Shown: positions 52,219-60,646 of the stretch, one piece after another
How the letters are laid out: each line of letters opens with the position of its first letter
How positions within the stretch are numbered: position 1 is the stretch's first letter
From: Desulforamulus aeronauticus DSM 10349
Lineage (GTDB): Bacteria; Bacillota; Desulfotomaculia; Desulfotomaculales; Desulfotomaculaceae
Length of the DNA stretch: 64,000 nt
Assembly: GCF_900142375.1 (NCBI RefSeq)
Contig: NZ_FRAR01000013.1
Span: forward strand, 62,001 to 126,000
Direction of reading: 5' to 3'
Program-made: the position numbers and the translations under genes
The notes under the pieces: model-generated
The model's database searches: none
What the model saw: only the letters and a program-made list of their open reading frames with translations
What the model was told of the DNA's origin: nothing

Positions 52219-53743
52219 GTTTCCCCCGGTAGCTCAAGTTAAAGATATTTATTGGGTTGCCCATTTTTTGTTTTTGTCGGCTATTTATATGATGGGTCTT
52301 GTTAATAGTGAGCTTCAGGTTTGGAATATTTCTTCTTTGTTGGACTATAACCGCACTTATATATTCGTCTTTCCAAGTTTTTTAATAATAAATTTTCTAT
52401 TCCTCAAAGCTATCAATGAGAAGATAAATAAACCAAATAAAAAGCTATACCAAGGTCTATACTCTATATTTTTAGTTTTATTTACGGTGTCTTTTTTTTA
52501 TAACGGTGATAAAGATACTTATTATGGTATCTATGCTATTCCGGTGGTCCTGGTATCCTTAACCTGCGGTACCAATCTGGGCCTTATTTCCGCTGTATTA
52601 ATTGATGTGAATATTCTTTGGCGGGACAAACATTTGGTCCATAATGATATAGCCCTTGCTTTATGCCTAATCCTCTTGGCCTGGTTGGTGGGGCAAATAT
52701 CTCAAATAATTTTTAAACATGCTTTGCAATTAGCGAGGGAAAGAAAGTTTTTGGCTGACCTAATAGAGACCTTTAGTGAGGGCATTATTATTAGTAATGC
52801 AACGGGGGAAATTATTCTGTCCAATCGGCAGGTAGAGCATATTTTTAAGGTGGCTGAAAGCGACCTGGCTGGCAAAGGGGAGTCGCTGCTTTGGGCACAT
52901 AGTTCAGTGCCTTATCATCATTGGCCTCCCAATTTTTTGAACATGGAAGCAGAAATTGGCAACAAAAATTATTTAATCAGCCGGTTTACCATAACGGATG
53001 ATGATGTTGCAGGTAAAAACTGCTTTGTCACCGTCATCAATGACATTACGCAATTACAGCAACAGCGGGATAAATTGCAGAGAATGGCTACTTTATCTGC
53101 CGTTGGTGAGCTGGCCGCCGGGGCTGCCCATGAAATAAGAAACCCTCTTACCACCGTTAAGGGTTTTTTACAGCTTTTCAGGGAAAAGTGGTCAGATCAT
53201 AGTTTCTCAGGGTTATGTGAACTGGCCTATGAAGAGCTAGAGAGGATTAATTCTATTGTTGGCATTATGCTGCAAGTGTCTAGGCCGGAAATGGGAGAAA
53301 GGAAAGAATTTAATCTTAACGAAATTATTGGGGATGTCTGGGAGTTATATACTTATTCCGGCAGTAATAAAGGAATCATTTATACTAAAGAGCTGCAAGA
53401 GATTCCCTGTATTATCGGTATTGATAAACAAATAAAACAGGTACTGCTGAATTTATTACAAAATGCCGAGCGGGCTTGTACCAAAGGAGACACGATTTCC
53501 ATCCAAACCTGTGCCGATGATAAATATGTGTACCTGAATATTAACGATACAGGCAGGGGCATTAAACCCGAAGATCTGGAAAAGGTGCTTCATCCTTTCT
53601 TCACCACTGATCCCGCTGGTACTGGTATGGGTTTAGCCATTTGCAACCGCATTGTGTTAGACCATAATGGAGTTATCAGGGTAACCAGTGAGCTTGGTGT
53701 AGGAACAAATATTAGCTTGCAGTTTAAGATTCTAACCCTCTAA
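52208..53743 (+). CDS. Membrane PAS histidine kinase of sporulation-kinase type
   Basis: This 511-residue sensor kinase has about five to six membrane helices in residues 14-170, a PAS domain at about 180-285, a dimerisation/phosphoacceptor domain with AAGAAHEIRNPLTTVKGFLQ (His308), and a HATPase_c domain with LNLLQNAERA (N-box), DTGRGIKPEDLEK (G1), FFTTDPAGTGMGLAIC (G2). The H-box is of the KinA-E type that feeds Spo0F/Spo0A, not of the AgrC (HPK10) type. No response regulator follows. It overlaps the paralogue 4 gene, which links it to the agr-like locus. Confidence 0.93.
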   Translation: MNNKFPPVAQVKDIYWVAHFLFLSAIYMMGLVNSELQVWNISSLLDYNRTYIFVFPSFLIINFLFLKAINEKINKPNKKLYQGLYSIFLVLFTVSFFYNGDKDTYYGIYAIPVVLVSLTCGTNLGLISAVLIDVNILWRDKHLVHNDIALALCLILLAWLVGQISQIIFKHALQLARERKFLADLIETFSEGIIISNATGEIILSNRQVEHIFKVAESDLAGKGESLLWAHSSVPYHHWPPNFLNMEAEIGNKNYLISRFTITDDDVAGKNCFVTVINDITQLQQQRDKLQRMATLSAVGELAAGAAHEIRNPLTTVKGFLQLFREKWSDHSFSGLCELAYEELERINSIVGIMLQVSRPEMGERKEFNLNEIIGDVWELYTYSGSNKGIIYTKELQEIPCIIGIDKQIKQVLLNLLQNAERACTKGDTISIQTCADDKYVYLNINDTGRGIKPEDLEKVLHPFFTTDPAGTGMGLAICNRIVLDHNGVIRVTSELGVGTNISLQFKILTL

Positions 53744-53914
53744 TGCCAAGAAGGCAGGAATGTAAATAGACCGGCTTTTATATTATTGGTAAAGGGTGTC
53801 GATCCATATAAACAAAAGTTATCTGTTGGTTTGAAACACATGGCTAAATATAACTATTATTCATATCTCATATAACTAAAATGTGCTATACTTGAGCGTA
53901 GAAAGTAATTGCTG

Positions 53915-53989
53915 GGGTTATTAGCTCAATGGTAGAGCAACCGACTCTTAATCGGTAGGTTCTGGGTTCGAGTCCCCGATAGCCCACCA
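53915..53989 (+). tRNA. tRNA-Lys (anticodon CTT)
   Basis: The 75-base cloverleaf has acceptor GGGTTAT/ATAGCCC (one G-T pair), anticodon stem ACCGA/TCGGT with loop CTCTTAA, a five-base variable region, the TTCGAGT T-loop and encoded CCA. The T-stem CTGGG/CCCCG has one T-C mismatch. Confidence 0.94.
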
Positions 53990-54026
53990 GAATAATAAAC
54001 TCTGTCAAGTTTTAGGACAAAGTTTT

Positions 54027-54075
54027 AAAGGATCAGGCTTGTAATATTGCAGGCTTGGTCCTTTTTATTTTTTGA
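54027..54075 (+). terminator. Terminator after tRNA-Lys
   Basis: AAAGGATCAGGCTTG pairs, with G-T wobbles, with CAGGCTTGGTCCTTT, followed by TTATTTTTT. Confidence 0.8.
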
Positions 54076-54154
54076 ATAACTGATAGTATCGTTTGTCAAT
54101 AGATTTCAAATTATGGTCAAAGATGAACTTTTACTAGATCATGAACGACTGTTT

Positions 54155-55042
54155 TTAGTGTGGATATAAATTTTTTTGTACAGGCAGCAAGTATTCCTTC
54201 TGATACATAATGCCAATGTAGAGGGTGGTATCCAGGTCAGTAATACTGAGGGGGACAATTTGGCCTGTAGATACATAAATATCATTGAGGGAAGTAACTC
54301 GTGGCAGAAACCCTACGGCAGTACCACGGGCAATTATTTTCTTCATACTTTCCCGATCATGAAAGCGCATCACGTTCGGATGCTTAAAATGTATGGAATC
54401 TTCAATTTCCCGATCAGAGAAGTTATTCTTAAAAATAACTAGAGGGAAATGTTGGATTTCCTTTGTTTCAGTTTGTTGTTTTTGGGCCAGTACATGATTA
54501 GTGGCGACAAAAAGGCATAATTCATCGGTGAAAAGGTCTTCATACTGCAGATGATTATCTCGAAACTTGGTAAGATAAGCGTCCCTTTCGTGAGGCAAGA
54601 GAGCGATAATGCCGAGGTCAATGTCACCGGTTTTTAGTTCCCGCATTACACCAAAGTTATCATCTTCTTTAATGATGATGTTGACCAGAGGGTGATTTTC
54701 TTTAAAAATAGAGAATGTCTCCAGTAAGATGTAGTTACTCATAGCTGGCAGGGTGGATATGGTAATAGTACCCTTTAAGACAGGGGAAGAATTTAAACAG
54801 GCATCATTTATTTCTTCAACCTCCTGAAGTATTCGGGAGGCTTTTTCTATGATAAAACGTCCCATTTCAGTGGCTTCGACTCCCTCGGGAGTGCGGTTAA
54901 AAATTTTCGTATTCAGTTCCTGCTCCAGGTTACTGATGGCTGCACTAAGGGATGGTTGGGCAATGAATAATTGTTTAGCAGCCTTGGTGATGGATTTGTG
55001 TTTGCTCACTTCAATGATGTATTGAAGTTGTTCTAAGCGCAT
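54155..55042 (-). CDS. LysR-family transcriptional regulator
   Basis: This 295-residue regulator has an N-terminal winged helix (about residues 1-60, LEQLQYIIEVSKHKSITKAA and LFIAQPSLSAAISNLEQELN) and a LysR substrate-binding domain (about 90-290) with TISTLPAMSNYIL. It is divergent from the arylsulfotransferase operon across a 284-base gap with the inverted repeat CTATG-N5-CATAG, so it probably controls that operon and itself. The inducer is unknown. An ATG start at 55042 has an AAGGAG ribosome site. Confidence 0.92.
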   Translation of the reverse strand: MRLEQLQYIIEVSKHKSITKAAKQLFIAQPSLSAAISNLEQELNTKIFNRTPEGVEATEMGRFIIEKASRILQEVEEINDACLNSSPVLKGTITISTLPAMSNYILLETFSIFKENHPLVNIIIKEDDNFGVMRELKTGDIDLGIIALLPHERDAYLTKFRDNHLQYEDLFTDELCLFVATNHVLAQKQQTETKEIQHFPLVIFKNNFSDREIEDSIHFKHPNVMRFHDRESMKKIIARGTAVGFLPRVTSLNDIYVSTGQIVPLSITDLDTTLYIGIMYQKEYLLPVQKNLYPH

Positions 55043-55121
55043 TGCATTAACTCCTTAGGCAAGCTTGTTACTTGATGATAGATATTATAACACGTGGTTA
55101 TTAAAGGGGCATAGTTTTTGG

Positions 55122-55136
55122 CTATGGCTATCATAG
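55122..55136. promoter_or_regulatory. Candidate LysR binding site
   Basis: CTATG-GCTAT-CATAG, an inverted repeat with T-N-A character, lies about 80 bases before the regulator start and about 190 before the operon. Confidence 0.5.
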
Positions 55137-55326
55137 TAAGCCGATATTTTACGTGCTTTAAGTCACAAATTATAATGTCATTAAAAGTCGGCTAGGAGAC
55201 AAAGTGAGAAAGGGGCTGTAATTTTTTTTCTGAGGCTTAGTGAAAAATAGGGTAATCACAAGCGGGGAGTATTGCTTTAGTTAGTTTGGTGAACTACTCA
55301 GAATACAAAAAACAGGAGGAGACATC

Positions 55327-56781
55327 ATGACGTATCCCAGTATTTACCCAACGGGAGTTACCATTTACAATCCAGAAAAATGTTGGAACGGTTATACCAT
55401 TTTTCAAGTTGAAGATCTAGGGGCACTTTTAATCAACATGAATGGCGGAGAAGTTAAACTGTGGAAGAATTTGCATGGTTTCCCTAATAAGTTACTACCG
55501 GGCGGTCAAGTGTTTGGCCACACTGGGGAGAGAAACATAGCCTTTAGCGTGCAGGATGGCATTGATTTGATTCAGGTAGATTGGGATGGCAATATAGTTT
55601 GGAAATTTAACCAATACGAATTCATCGAAGACCCGGGCGAGCAGCCCCAGTGGATGGCCAGACAACACCATGATTTCCAGCGGGCAGGTAACCCCGTGGG
55701 TTATTACGTACCCGGTATGGAGCCTCAGGTGGACAAGGGTAATACACTAATTCTGTGTCATAAAAATTTGGTTAATCCCAAAATATCCGATAAACTTCTT
55801 GCGGATGACACCATTATTGAAGTGGATTGGGAAGGAAATATTGTTTGGGAATGGGTTTGCAGCGATCATTTCGATGAGTATGGTTTTCGAGAAGATGCCA
55901 AAAACATTTTAGCTAGGGATCCCAATATGCGGACAGCCGGACCTGGCATGGGTGACTGGATGCATATTAACTCTATGTCTGTCTTAGGACCCAACAAGTG
56001 GTACGATGCCGGCGATGAGCGCTTCCATCCTGAAAACATTATCTGGGACGCTCGGGAAGCTAATATTATTGCCATCATCAGCAAACAGACTGGTAAAGTG
56101 GTCTGGAAGGTTGGCCCTTATTATGATACCAGTGAAGAATTGAAAAAACTTGGTTGGATTATCGGTCAGCACCATGCCCATATGATTCCCCGAGGGCTGC
56201 CCGGTGAGGGTAATATTTTAGTCTTTGATAATGGTGGTTGGGCTGGTTACGGTGCACCGAACCCAAGCTCGCCAACCGGAGCCAAGAATGCTCTGCGGGA
56301 CTATTCCCGGGTGTTGGAATTTGACCCCACAACACTGGAAATCATTTGGCAGTATACCCCTAGCGAAGCCGGGTATCTTCATCCTGTAGATTCTAATCGT
56401 TTCTACAGTCCCTTTATTAGTGGTGCCCAAAGATTACCAAACGGTAATACTTTAATCACGGAGGGTTCCGGTGGTAGGCTCATTGAAGTTACTCCCGACC
56501 ATGAGATAGTTTGGGAATACATCAGTCCCTATTGGGGTAAAGCCTTCCCTATGAATATGATTTACAGGGCCTATCGTGTTCCCTATGAGTGGGTGCCCCA
56601 ATTAGAGTTTCCCCAAGAAGTTCCTATCCAACGTATAGATGTTACAACCTTCCGGGTGCCCGGTGCTGAACCCTGTGGCTGCTCCAATGTAACGGAGGTG
56701 GCGGGAGTACTACCTTACCAGGCAGATAATACCCTATGTGTAGCTGCCGGTGATGAGTTTGATGACAAGCAAAAAGAATAA
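55327..56781 (+). CDS. Arylsulfotransferase-like (ASST) protein, cytoplasmic
   Basis: This 484-residue beta-propeller of the aryl-sulfate sulfotransferase group (Arylsulfotran family) shows repeated WDGNIVWKF and WEGNIVWEW blades, RQHHDFQRAGNPV near residue 118, GDWMHINSMS near 210, QHHAHMIPRGLPGEGNIL near 280, and a C-terminal LPNGNTLITEGSGGRLIEV. Family enzymes move sulfuryl groups between phenols without PAPS, using a His as carrier. No signal peptide is seen, unlike the periplasmic ASST of E. coli. The C-terminus has GCSNVTEV and a further Cys. It is the first gene of an operon with an SLC13 transporter, GcvH and a glutaredoxin fusion. Confidence 0.85.
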   Translation: MTYPSIYPTGVTIYNPEKCWNGYTIFQVEDLGALLINMNGGEVKLWKNLHGFPNKLLPGGQVFGHTGERNIAFSVQDGIDLIQVDWDGNIVWKFNQYEFIEDPGEQPQWMARQHHDFQRAGNPVGYYVPGMEPQVDKGNTLILCHKNLVNPKISDKLLADDTIIEVDWEGNIVWEWVCSDHFDEYGFREDAKNILARDPNMRTAGPGMGDWMHINSMSVLGPNKWYDAGDERFHPENIIWDAREANIIAIISKQTGKVVWKVGPYYDTSEELKKLGWIIGQHHAHMIPRGLPGEGNILVFDNGGWAGYGAPNPSSPTGAKNALRDYSRVLEFDPTTLEIIWQYTPSEAGYLHPVDSNRFYSPFISGAQRLPNGNTLITEGSGGRLIEVTPDHEIVWEYISPYWGKAFPMNMIYRAYRVPYEWVPQLEFPQEVPIQRIDVTTFRVPGAEPCGCSNVTEVAGVLPYQADNTLCVAAGDEFDDKQKE

Positions 56782-56838
56782 AAACTAGTTAGATTACACT
56801 TAAAATAAAACCTGATAAATCAGAAAGAAGGGACAATT

Positions 56839-58251
56839 ATGAGCGTTGTTATGGATAGCAAGAATAGAAATATGGCTATTCTCCAATGGGCCATAACGAT
56901 ATTAGTACCGCTGATCATCTATTTATACACTCCCTTGGATTATGCAGGTAGAACCTTTTTAGCAATCACTGCCACAGGTGTTGTCCTTTGGATATTTGCC
57001 CTAATCCCCGAAAATATTACGGGCTTACTAATTCCCATCTGCTTTGTGCTATTTGGTGTGGCCGCACCGGAAGTGGCCTTTAGACCCTGGGCACAAATCC
57101 TGCCTTGGTTAGTTGTGGCTGGTATGATTTTGAGTGAAATCATGTTAGATACCGGCCTGGCCAAACGGCTGGCGTATAAATCACTCTTGATGACCGGTGG
57201 CTCCGGTAAGGGTATTGTTCTGGGCTTCATTTTAACCGCCTTTGTGCTTCCCTTGCTGGTTCCGTCCTCCGTTTGGGCGAAGATGTTTATCATGGCTCCC
57301 ATTGGGATTGCCATTTGTAAAGCCTTAGATTTTAAGCCTATGAGTAAAGAGGCTACGGGTATTATGTTAATGTCCTGTTTTGTGGCTTTATCCTCTGGTT
57401 TTGCCTTTCAAACCGGTGATGAAACAATGGTTTGGGTTAGCCAGGTGGTGTCGGAAGCTACCAAAGGAGCAGTTACCATATCCTGGTTAGCATGGCTTAA
57501 ATATATGTTTTTACCTGGTTTTTTCTGGTCTACTTTCTCTATTTTAACTGCCTACTATTTTCTGGTTAAAAAGGCTTTTGATCAAAAGGGCAATATTAAG
57601 CCGGTACTGGAAACTCAATACAAGGAAATGGGGTCCTTTAGCCGTAATGAAATGAAAGCATTATTACTTGTGTTCTTGATTTTGTTAAACTTTGTATTTG
57701 AAAGTTATCATCAAATGAATGCGGCTTTTTTGATGGTAGCCCTGATTTCCTTATGCTTTGTTCCTGGTATAAGCTTAATAAAACGCGAGAAATTGCAAGG
57801 TATTAACCTTTGGATTCTCTTTTTCGTAACAGGTGCCATGTCAGTAGGCATGGTAGCTGGCGAGACGGGAGTTTCAAAAATTGTCGCAGATCAATTGTTA
57901 CCGGTAATTAAAGATTTTGGACCCTATGGTGCAACGATGATGGCTTTTACCTTTGGGGCAATAATCAATTTTATCATGACACCACTGGGAGCTTTGGCAG
58001 CATTTATTACAGTAATTGCCGACTTAGCAGTGCAAGCAGGCATACATCCCTTGCCGTTAACTATGGCCTATTCACTAGGCTTGGATATCTATATTTTTCC
58101 CTATGAAGTAGCACCGGTCTTATATTTCTTTGGCTTAGGGTATATGAGTTTGCGAGAAGCCATTAAAGTATATGTAGTTCGCACAATTCTCGCCTTTGCT
58201 GTCGTAGCAATTGTCTTTGCGGGGTATTGGAAAATCATTGGTATTATGTAG
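56839..58251 (+). CDS. SLC13/DASS-family anion:sodium symporter
   Basis: This 470-residue membrane protein has about ten to twelve hydrophobic helices. It shows PLLVPSSVWAKMF near residue 138 and FTFGAIINFIMTPLGALAAF near 373, in the places of the paired Ser-Asn-Thr sodium and substrate motifs, plus FVTGAMSVGMVAG near 330. SLC13 carriers take up dicarboxylates, sulfate or related anions; the substrate here is unknown. Co-operon arrangement with an arylsulfotransferase makes a sulfated or sulfonated anion plausible. A ribosome site AAGAAGGGAC lies before the ATG. Confidence 0.88.
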   Translation: MSVVMDSKNRNMAILQWAITILVPLIIYLYTPLDYAGRTFLAITATGVVLWIFALIPENITGLLIPICFVLFGVAAPEVAFRPWAQILPWLVVAGMILSEIMLDTGLAKRLAYKSLLMTGGSGKGIVLGFILTAFVLPLLVPSSVWAKMFIMAPIGIAICKALDFKPMSKEATGIMLMSCFVALSSGFAFQTGDETMVWVSQVVSEATKGAVTISWLAWLKYMFLPGFFWSTFSILTAYYFLVKKAFDQKGNIKPVLETQYKEMGSFSRNEMKALLLVFLILLNFVFESYHQMNAAFLMVALISLCFVPGISLIKREKLQGINLWILFFVTGAMSVGMVAGETGVSKIVADQLLPVIKDFGPYGATMMAFTFGAIINFIMTPLGALAAFITVIADLAVQAGIHPLPLTMAYSLGLDIYIFPYEVAPVLYFFGLGYMSLREAIKVYVVRTILAFAVVAIVFAGYWKIIGIM

Positions 58252-58272
58252 TTTTAGAAAGGAATGATTTTA

Positions 58273-58671
58273 ATGACTAAGCCGGTGGAAGAGTTAATCC
58301 TCCCTGACGATATTCATTATTACGAGGAGCATACTTGGGTAAAAACTGAGGATAATCTTGTCAAGGTAGGAATTAGTGATTTCGCCCAGGATAATTTAGG
58401 CAGTATTATCTTTATTGAACTGCCCAATGTAGGGGAGAGCTTTAGTAAAGGGGATGAATTTGGTCAGGCAGAATCTGCCAAGACAGTCTCGGCACTGTAT
58501 ATGCCCATTAGTGGTGAGATAGTTGCTATCAATAGTCTATTAGAGGAAACACCGCAAACTGTTAACGAGAGCCCCTATGGGGGTGGCTGGATGATTGTTG
58601 TTAAACCTAGCAATTTGGATGAGGTTGCTAGCCTATTAACGAAGAATAAATACATTGATCTCATTAAGTAA
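58273..58671 (+). CDS. Orphan GcvH-like lipoyl protein
   Basis: This 132-residue protein has the H-protein fold: YYEEHTWVKTEDNLVKVGIS at the start, the lipoylation site in QAESAKTVSALYMPISGEI (Lys70), and NESPYGGGWMIVVKPSN near residue 106. It would carry a group on a swinging lipoyl arm. No gcvT, gcvP or lipoate-attachment gene lies in the window, and it has no cysteine. It stands between the SLC13 transporter and the glutaredoxin fusion, so a role apart from glycine cleavage is suggested. ATG 58273 has AAAGGA ten bases upstream; ATG 58264 is too close to it. Confidence 0.86.
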   Translation: MTKPVEELILPDDIHYYEEHTWVKTEDNLVKVGISDFAQDNLGSIIFIELPNVGESFSKGDEFGQAESAKTVSALYMPISGEIVAINSLLEETPQTVNESPYGGGWMIVVKPSNLDEVASLLTKNKYIDLIK

Positions 58672-58713
58672 TTAAATGATTAAGATGTCCTGCAGAAAGA
58701 AGGAGAAGTAAGT

Positions 58714-59568
58714 ATGAGCTATACCATCTACACAGCCACCGGCTGTACTCGTTGTAAAATAGTGAAACAGTTTATGCGAGAACGTGGTATTGACTATGTG
58801 GAACAAGATATGAAAGCAGCAGGCAAGGAAGCCTTTCAAAAGTTTTACATTGCCAACCGTAAATCTATTTTTCGTGGACCCGCTGGAGTAGAGTTTCCCA
58901 TTCTTACTGATGGTTCAACCATTCGTCAGGGCATTGGTGCATCCATAGCCTTTCTCCGGGCAAATCATCAGCTAGACGGCTTCTTTAGTGTTGGTATCTT
59001 ACACAAGGAATGGGTGGACGGTATCCATATATCATCAGGCAACCCGGAATATGCAGTGGAGTTCTTGGAAGTATTACGTTATCTAAAAGGTAACAACATG
59101 AAACTGCAACTTGACACCAATGGATTAAACAGCCAGCTTTTACAGCAGATACTGGATGAAGGATTGGCTGATGTGGTAATTATGAACGTTGTAGGTCCAA
59201 GGGAACTTTATAGTGGGATTTTGGGACAGGATGTTGATATTACTGAAGTTGAAAAAACCATTTCTTTGGTTAGTCGGTTCCCGGAATATAAGTTCCAGAC
59301 TATGGTGGTTCCCGTTATTCGCCAGGAGGGTGACCAACCGGAGGTGCGTTATTTGACAGCGCAAGAAATTGGGGAGACAGCCAAATTCATTCAAGAGGTA
59401 ACCGGGAGTATGAAAAATCCTTATTATATTAAACTTTGGCAGCCTAAAGAAGCCAGCGATCCAAGGGTAAAAACAATGGAACCGATGACCCCGGCGGGAT
59501 TACTCTCCTACCGAAATCCAGCCCGAGTTCATCAGGTATTTGCGGAAATTGAGAAGGCATCAACATAA
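58714..59568 (+). CDS. Glutaredoxin-like domain fused to a radical-SAM-like domain lacking the FeS cysteines
   Basis: This 284-residue protein begins with a glutaredoxin/ArsC-like thiol domain (about residues 1-85), whose redox motif is TGCTRCK (C11, C14). Residues about 95-275 resemble the part of PFL-activase or NrdG-like radical-SAM proteins after the cluster: VDGIHISSGNPEYAVEFLEV (compare SGGEP), KLQLDTNGLN, VIMNVVGPRELY and FQTMVVPVI. The CX3CX2C cluster motif is absent. The fusion is therefore unlikely to make a SAM radical by the usual route. It follows the GcvH gene by about 43 bases with AGAAGGAGAAG upstream, and ends the operon. Confidence 0.8.
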   Translation: MSYTIYTATGCTRCKIVKQFMRERGIDYVEQDMKAAGKEAFQKFYIANRKSIFRGPAGVEFPILTDGSTIRQGIGASIAFLRANHQLDGFFSVGILHKEWVDGIHISSGNPEYAVEFLEVLRYLKGNNMKLQLDTNGLNSQLLQQILDEGLADVVIMNVVGPRELYSGILGQDVDITEVEKTISLVSRFPEYKFQTMVVPVIRQEGDQPEVRYLTAQEIGETAKFIQEVTGSMKNPYYIKLWQPKEASDPRVKTMEPMTPAGLLSYRNPARVHQVFAEIEKAST

Positions 59569-59589
59569 GGAGTAATAAGAATTTAGAAA

Positions 59590-59617
59590 GGGGGCTTTTG
59601 TAAGCCCCTCCTTTTCC
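59590..59617 (+). terminator. Terminator of the arylsulfotransferase operon
   Basis: GGGGCTT pairs with AAGCCCC around a four-base loop, followed by TCCTTTTCC. Confidence 0.8.
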
Positions 59618-59721
59618 TTATAAAGGCTTATGTTAAATTTCTCTTCAGTAAGAATGTGCATGGGTTAAGTATTCACGGCAAAAGCAAGATTGCTCCAAAT
59701 TCATTGAGAGGAAAGAAAATA

Positions 59722-60609
59722 ATGTTATACATGTTACTGGTGCTCTTGGCGGGCTGTAGCTTTGGTCTCTTATCACCGGTGGTTAAGCTGGCTTACAACA
59801 GTGGCCTTCAGCCAGATCAGGTAGTTTTTACTCAGTTTTTTATGGCCTGGGCAATGTTAACCACCATTATGCTGGTTACCTCCCGTAAGAGGATGGGTTA
59901 CAAAAAGGCTGGCAAACTGGCACTGGCGGGCGTGAGTAATGGCATGGCTGGCTTATTTTTCTTTTTATCCCTGCAAACGCTACCAGCCTCCATTGCTATC
60001 GTAATCATGTTCCAGTTTACTTGGATGGGTGTATTATTAGAGGCTATTGTAGATAAGAAATGGCCCGGTAAGGAAAAATTTAGCTCTGTGTTAGTATTGG
60101 TACTGGGTATCGTCATGGCGGGCGGAATCTTGGAAGGTGAGGTAAAACTTGATTTGATAGGTGTGCTACTAGCTACCCTCTCAGCCTTTGCTTATTCCTT
60201 TTATATCTTGTTTAGTGGTCGTGTAGCTACCAATGAACCGCCTATCAACCGGAGTGTGTGGATTATAACCGGGGCAGTGTTGTTTAGTGCCTTTATTTAT
60301 CCCCCGAAATTTATCATTGAGGGGCAAATTACAACAAGCTTAATCTGGTTTGGTTTGGGTATAGGCTTACTGGGAGGTGTTATTCCTACCTTTTTGTTGG
60401 CTAAAGGAGTGCCCCAAGTGGGTCCTGGGATGGCCACAATTCTCTGTTCTTCGGAGCTTCCGGTGGCCTTACTAGGCTCAGCATTACTATTAGGGGAAAG
60501 GGCTTCAATTTTACAATTGCTTGGTGTTTTACTAATCCTGTTTGGTATAGCCATTCCTTATGTAGCTTCAAATATAAAAAAGCATAGTGGGCAATTAACT
60601 GAACATTAA
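59722..60609 (+). CDS. EamA (DMT) family transporter
   Basis: This 295-residue protein has ten predicted helices in two EamA repeats, starting LYMLLVLLAGCSFGLLSPVV, with ASIAIVIMFQFTWMGVLLEA near residue 95 and ELPVALLGSALLLGERASI near 252. Members export metabolites or amino acids; the substrate here is unknown. The frame is open from 59656, but GAGAGGAAAG near ATG 59722 favours the shorter form. A terminator on either side makes it monocistronic, so it need not belong to the sulfur operon. Confidence 0.88.
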   Translation: MLYMLLVLLAGCSFGLLSPVVKLAYNSGLQPDQVVFTQFFMAWAMLTTIMLVTSRKRMGYKKAGKLALAGVSNGMAGLFFFLSLQTLPASIAIVIMFQFTWMGVLLEAIVDKKWPGKEKFSSVLVLVLGIVMAGGILEGEVKLDLIGVLLATLSAFAYSFYILFSGRVATNEPPINRSVWIITGAVLFSAFIYPPKFIIEGQITTSLIWFGLGIGLLGGVIPTFLLAKGVPQVGPGMATILCSSELPVALLGSALLLGERASILQLLGVLLILFGIAIPYVASNIKKHSGQLTEH

Positions 60610-60617
60610 TCATAGTT

Positions 60618-60646
60618 AACGGGGCTAACCCCGTTTTCTTTTTTTA
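60618..60646 (+). terminator. Terminator after the EamA transporter
   Basis: AACGGGG-ctaa-CCCCGTT is followed by TTTCTTTTTTT. Confidence 0.9.

Noticed and set aside
49236-53743. Standard agr locus with AgrC and LytTR AgrA
   Set aside because: The kinase box and PAS domain are of sporulation-kinase type and no response regulator is in the window.
58273-58671. Part of a glycine cleavage operon
   Set aside because: No T-, P- or L-protein gene lies nearby.
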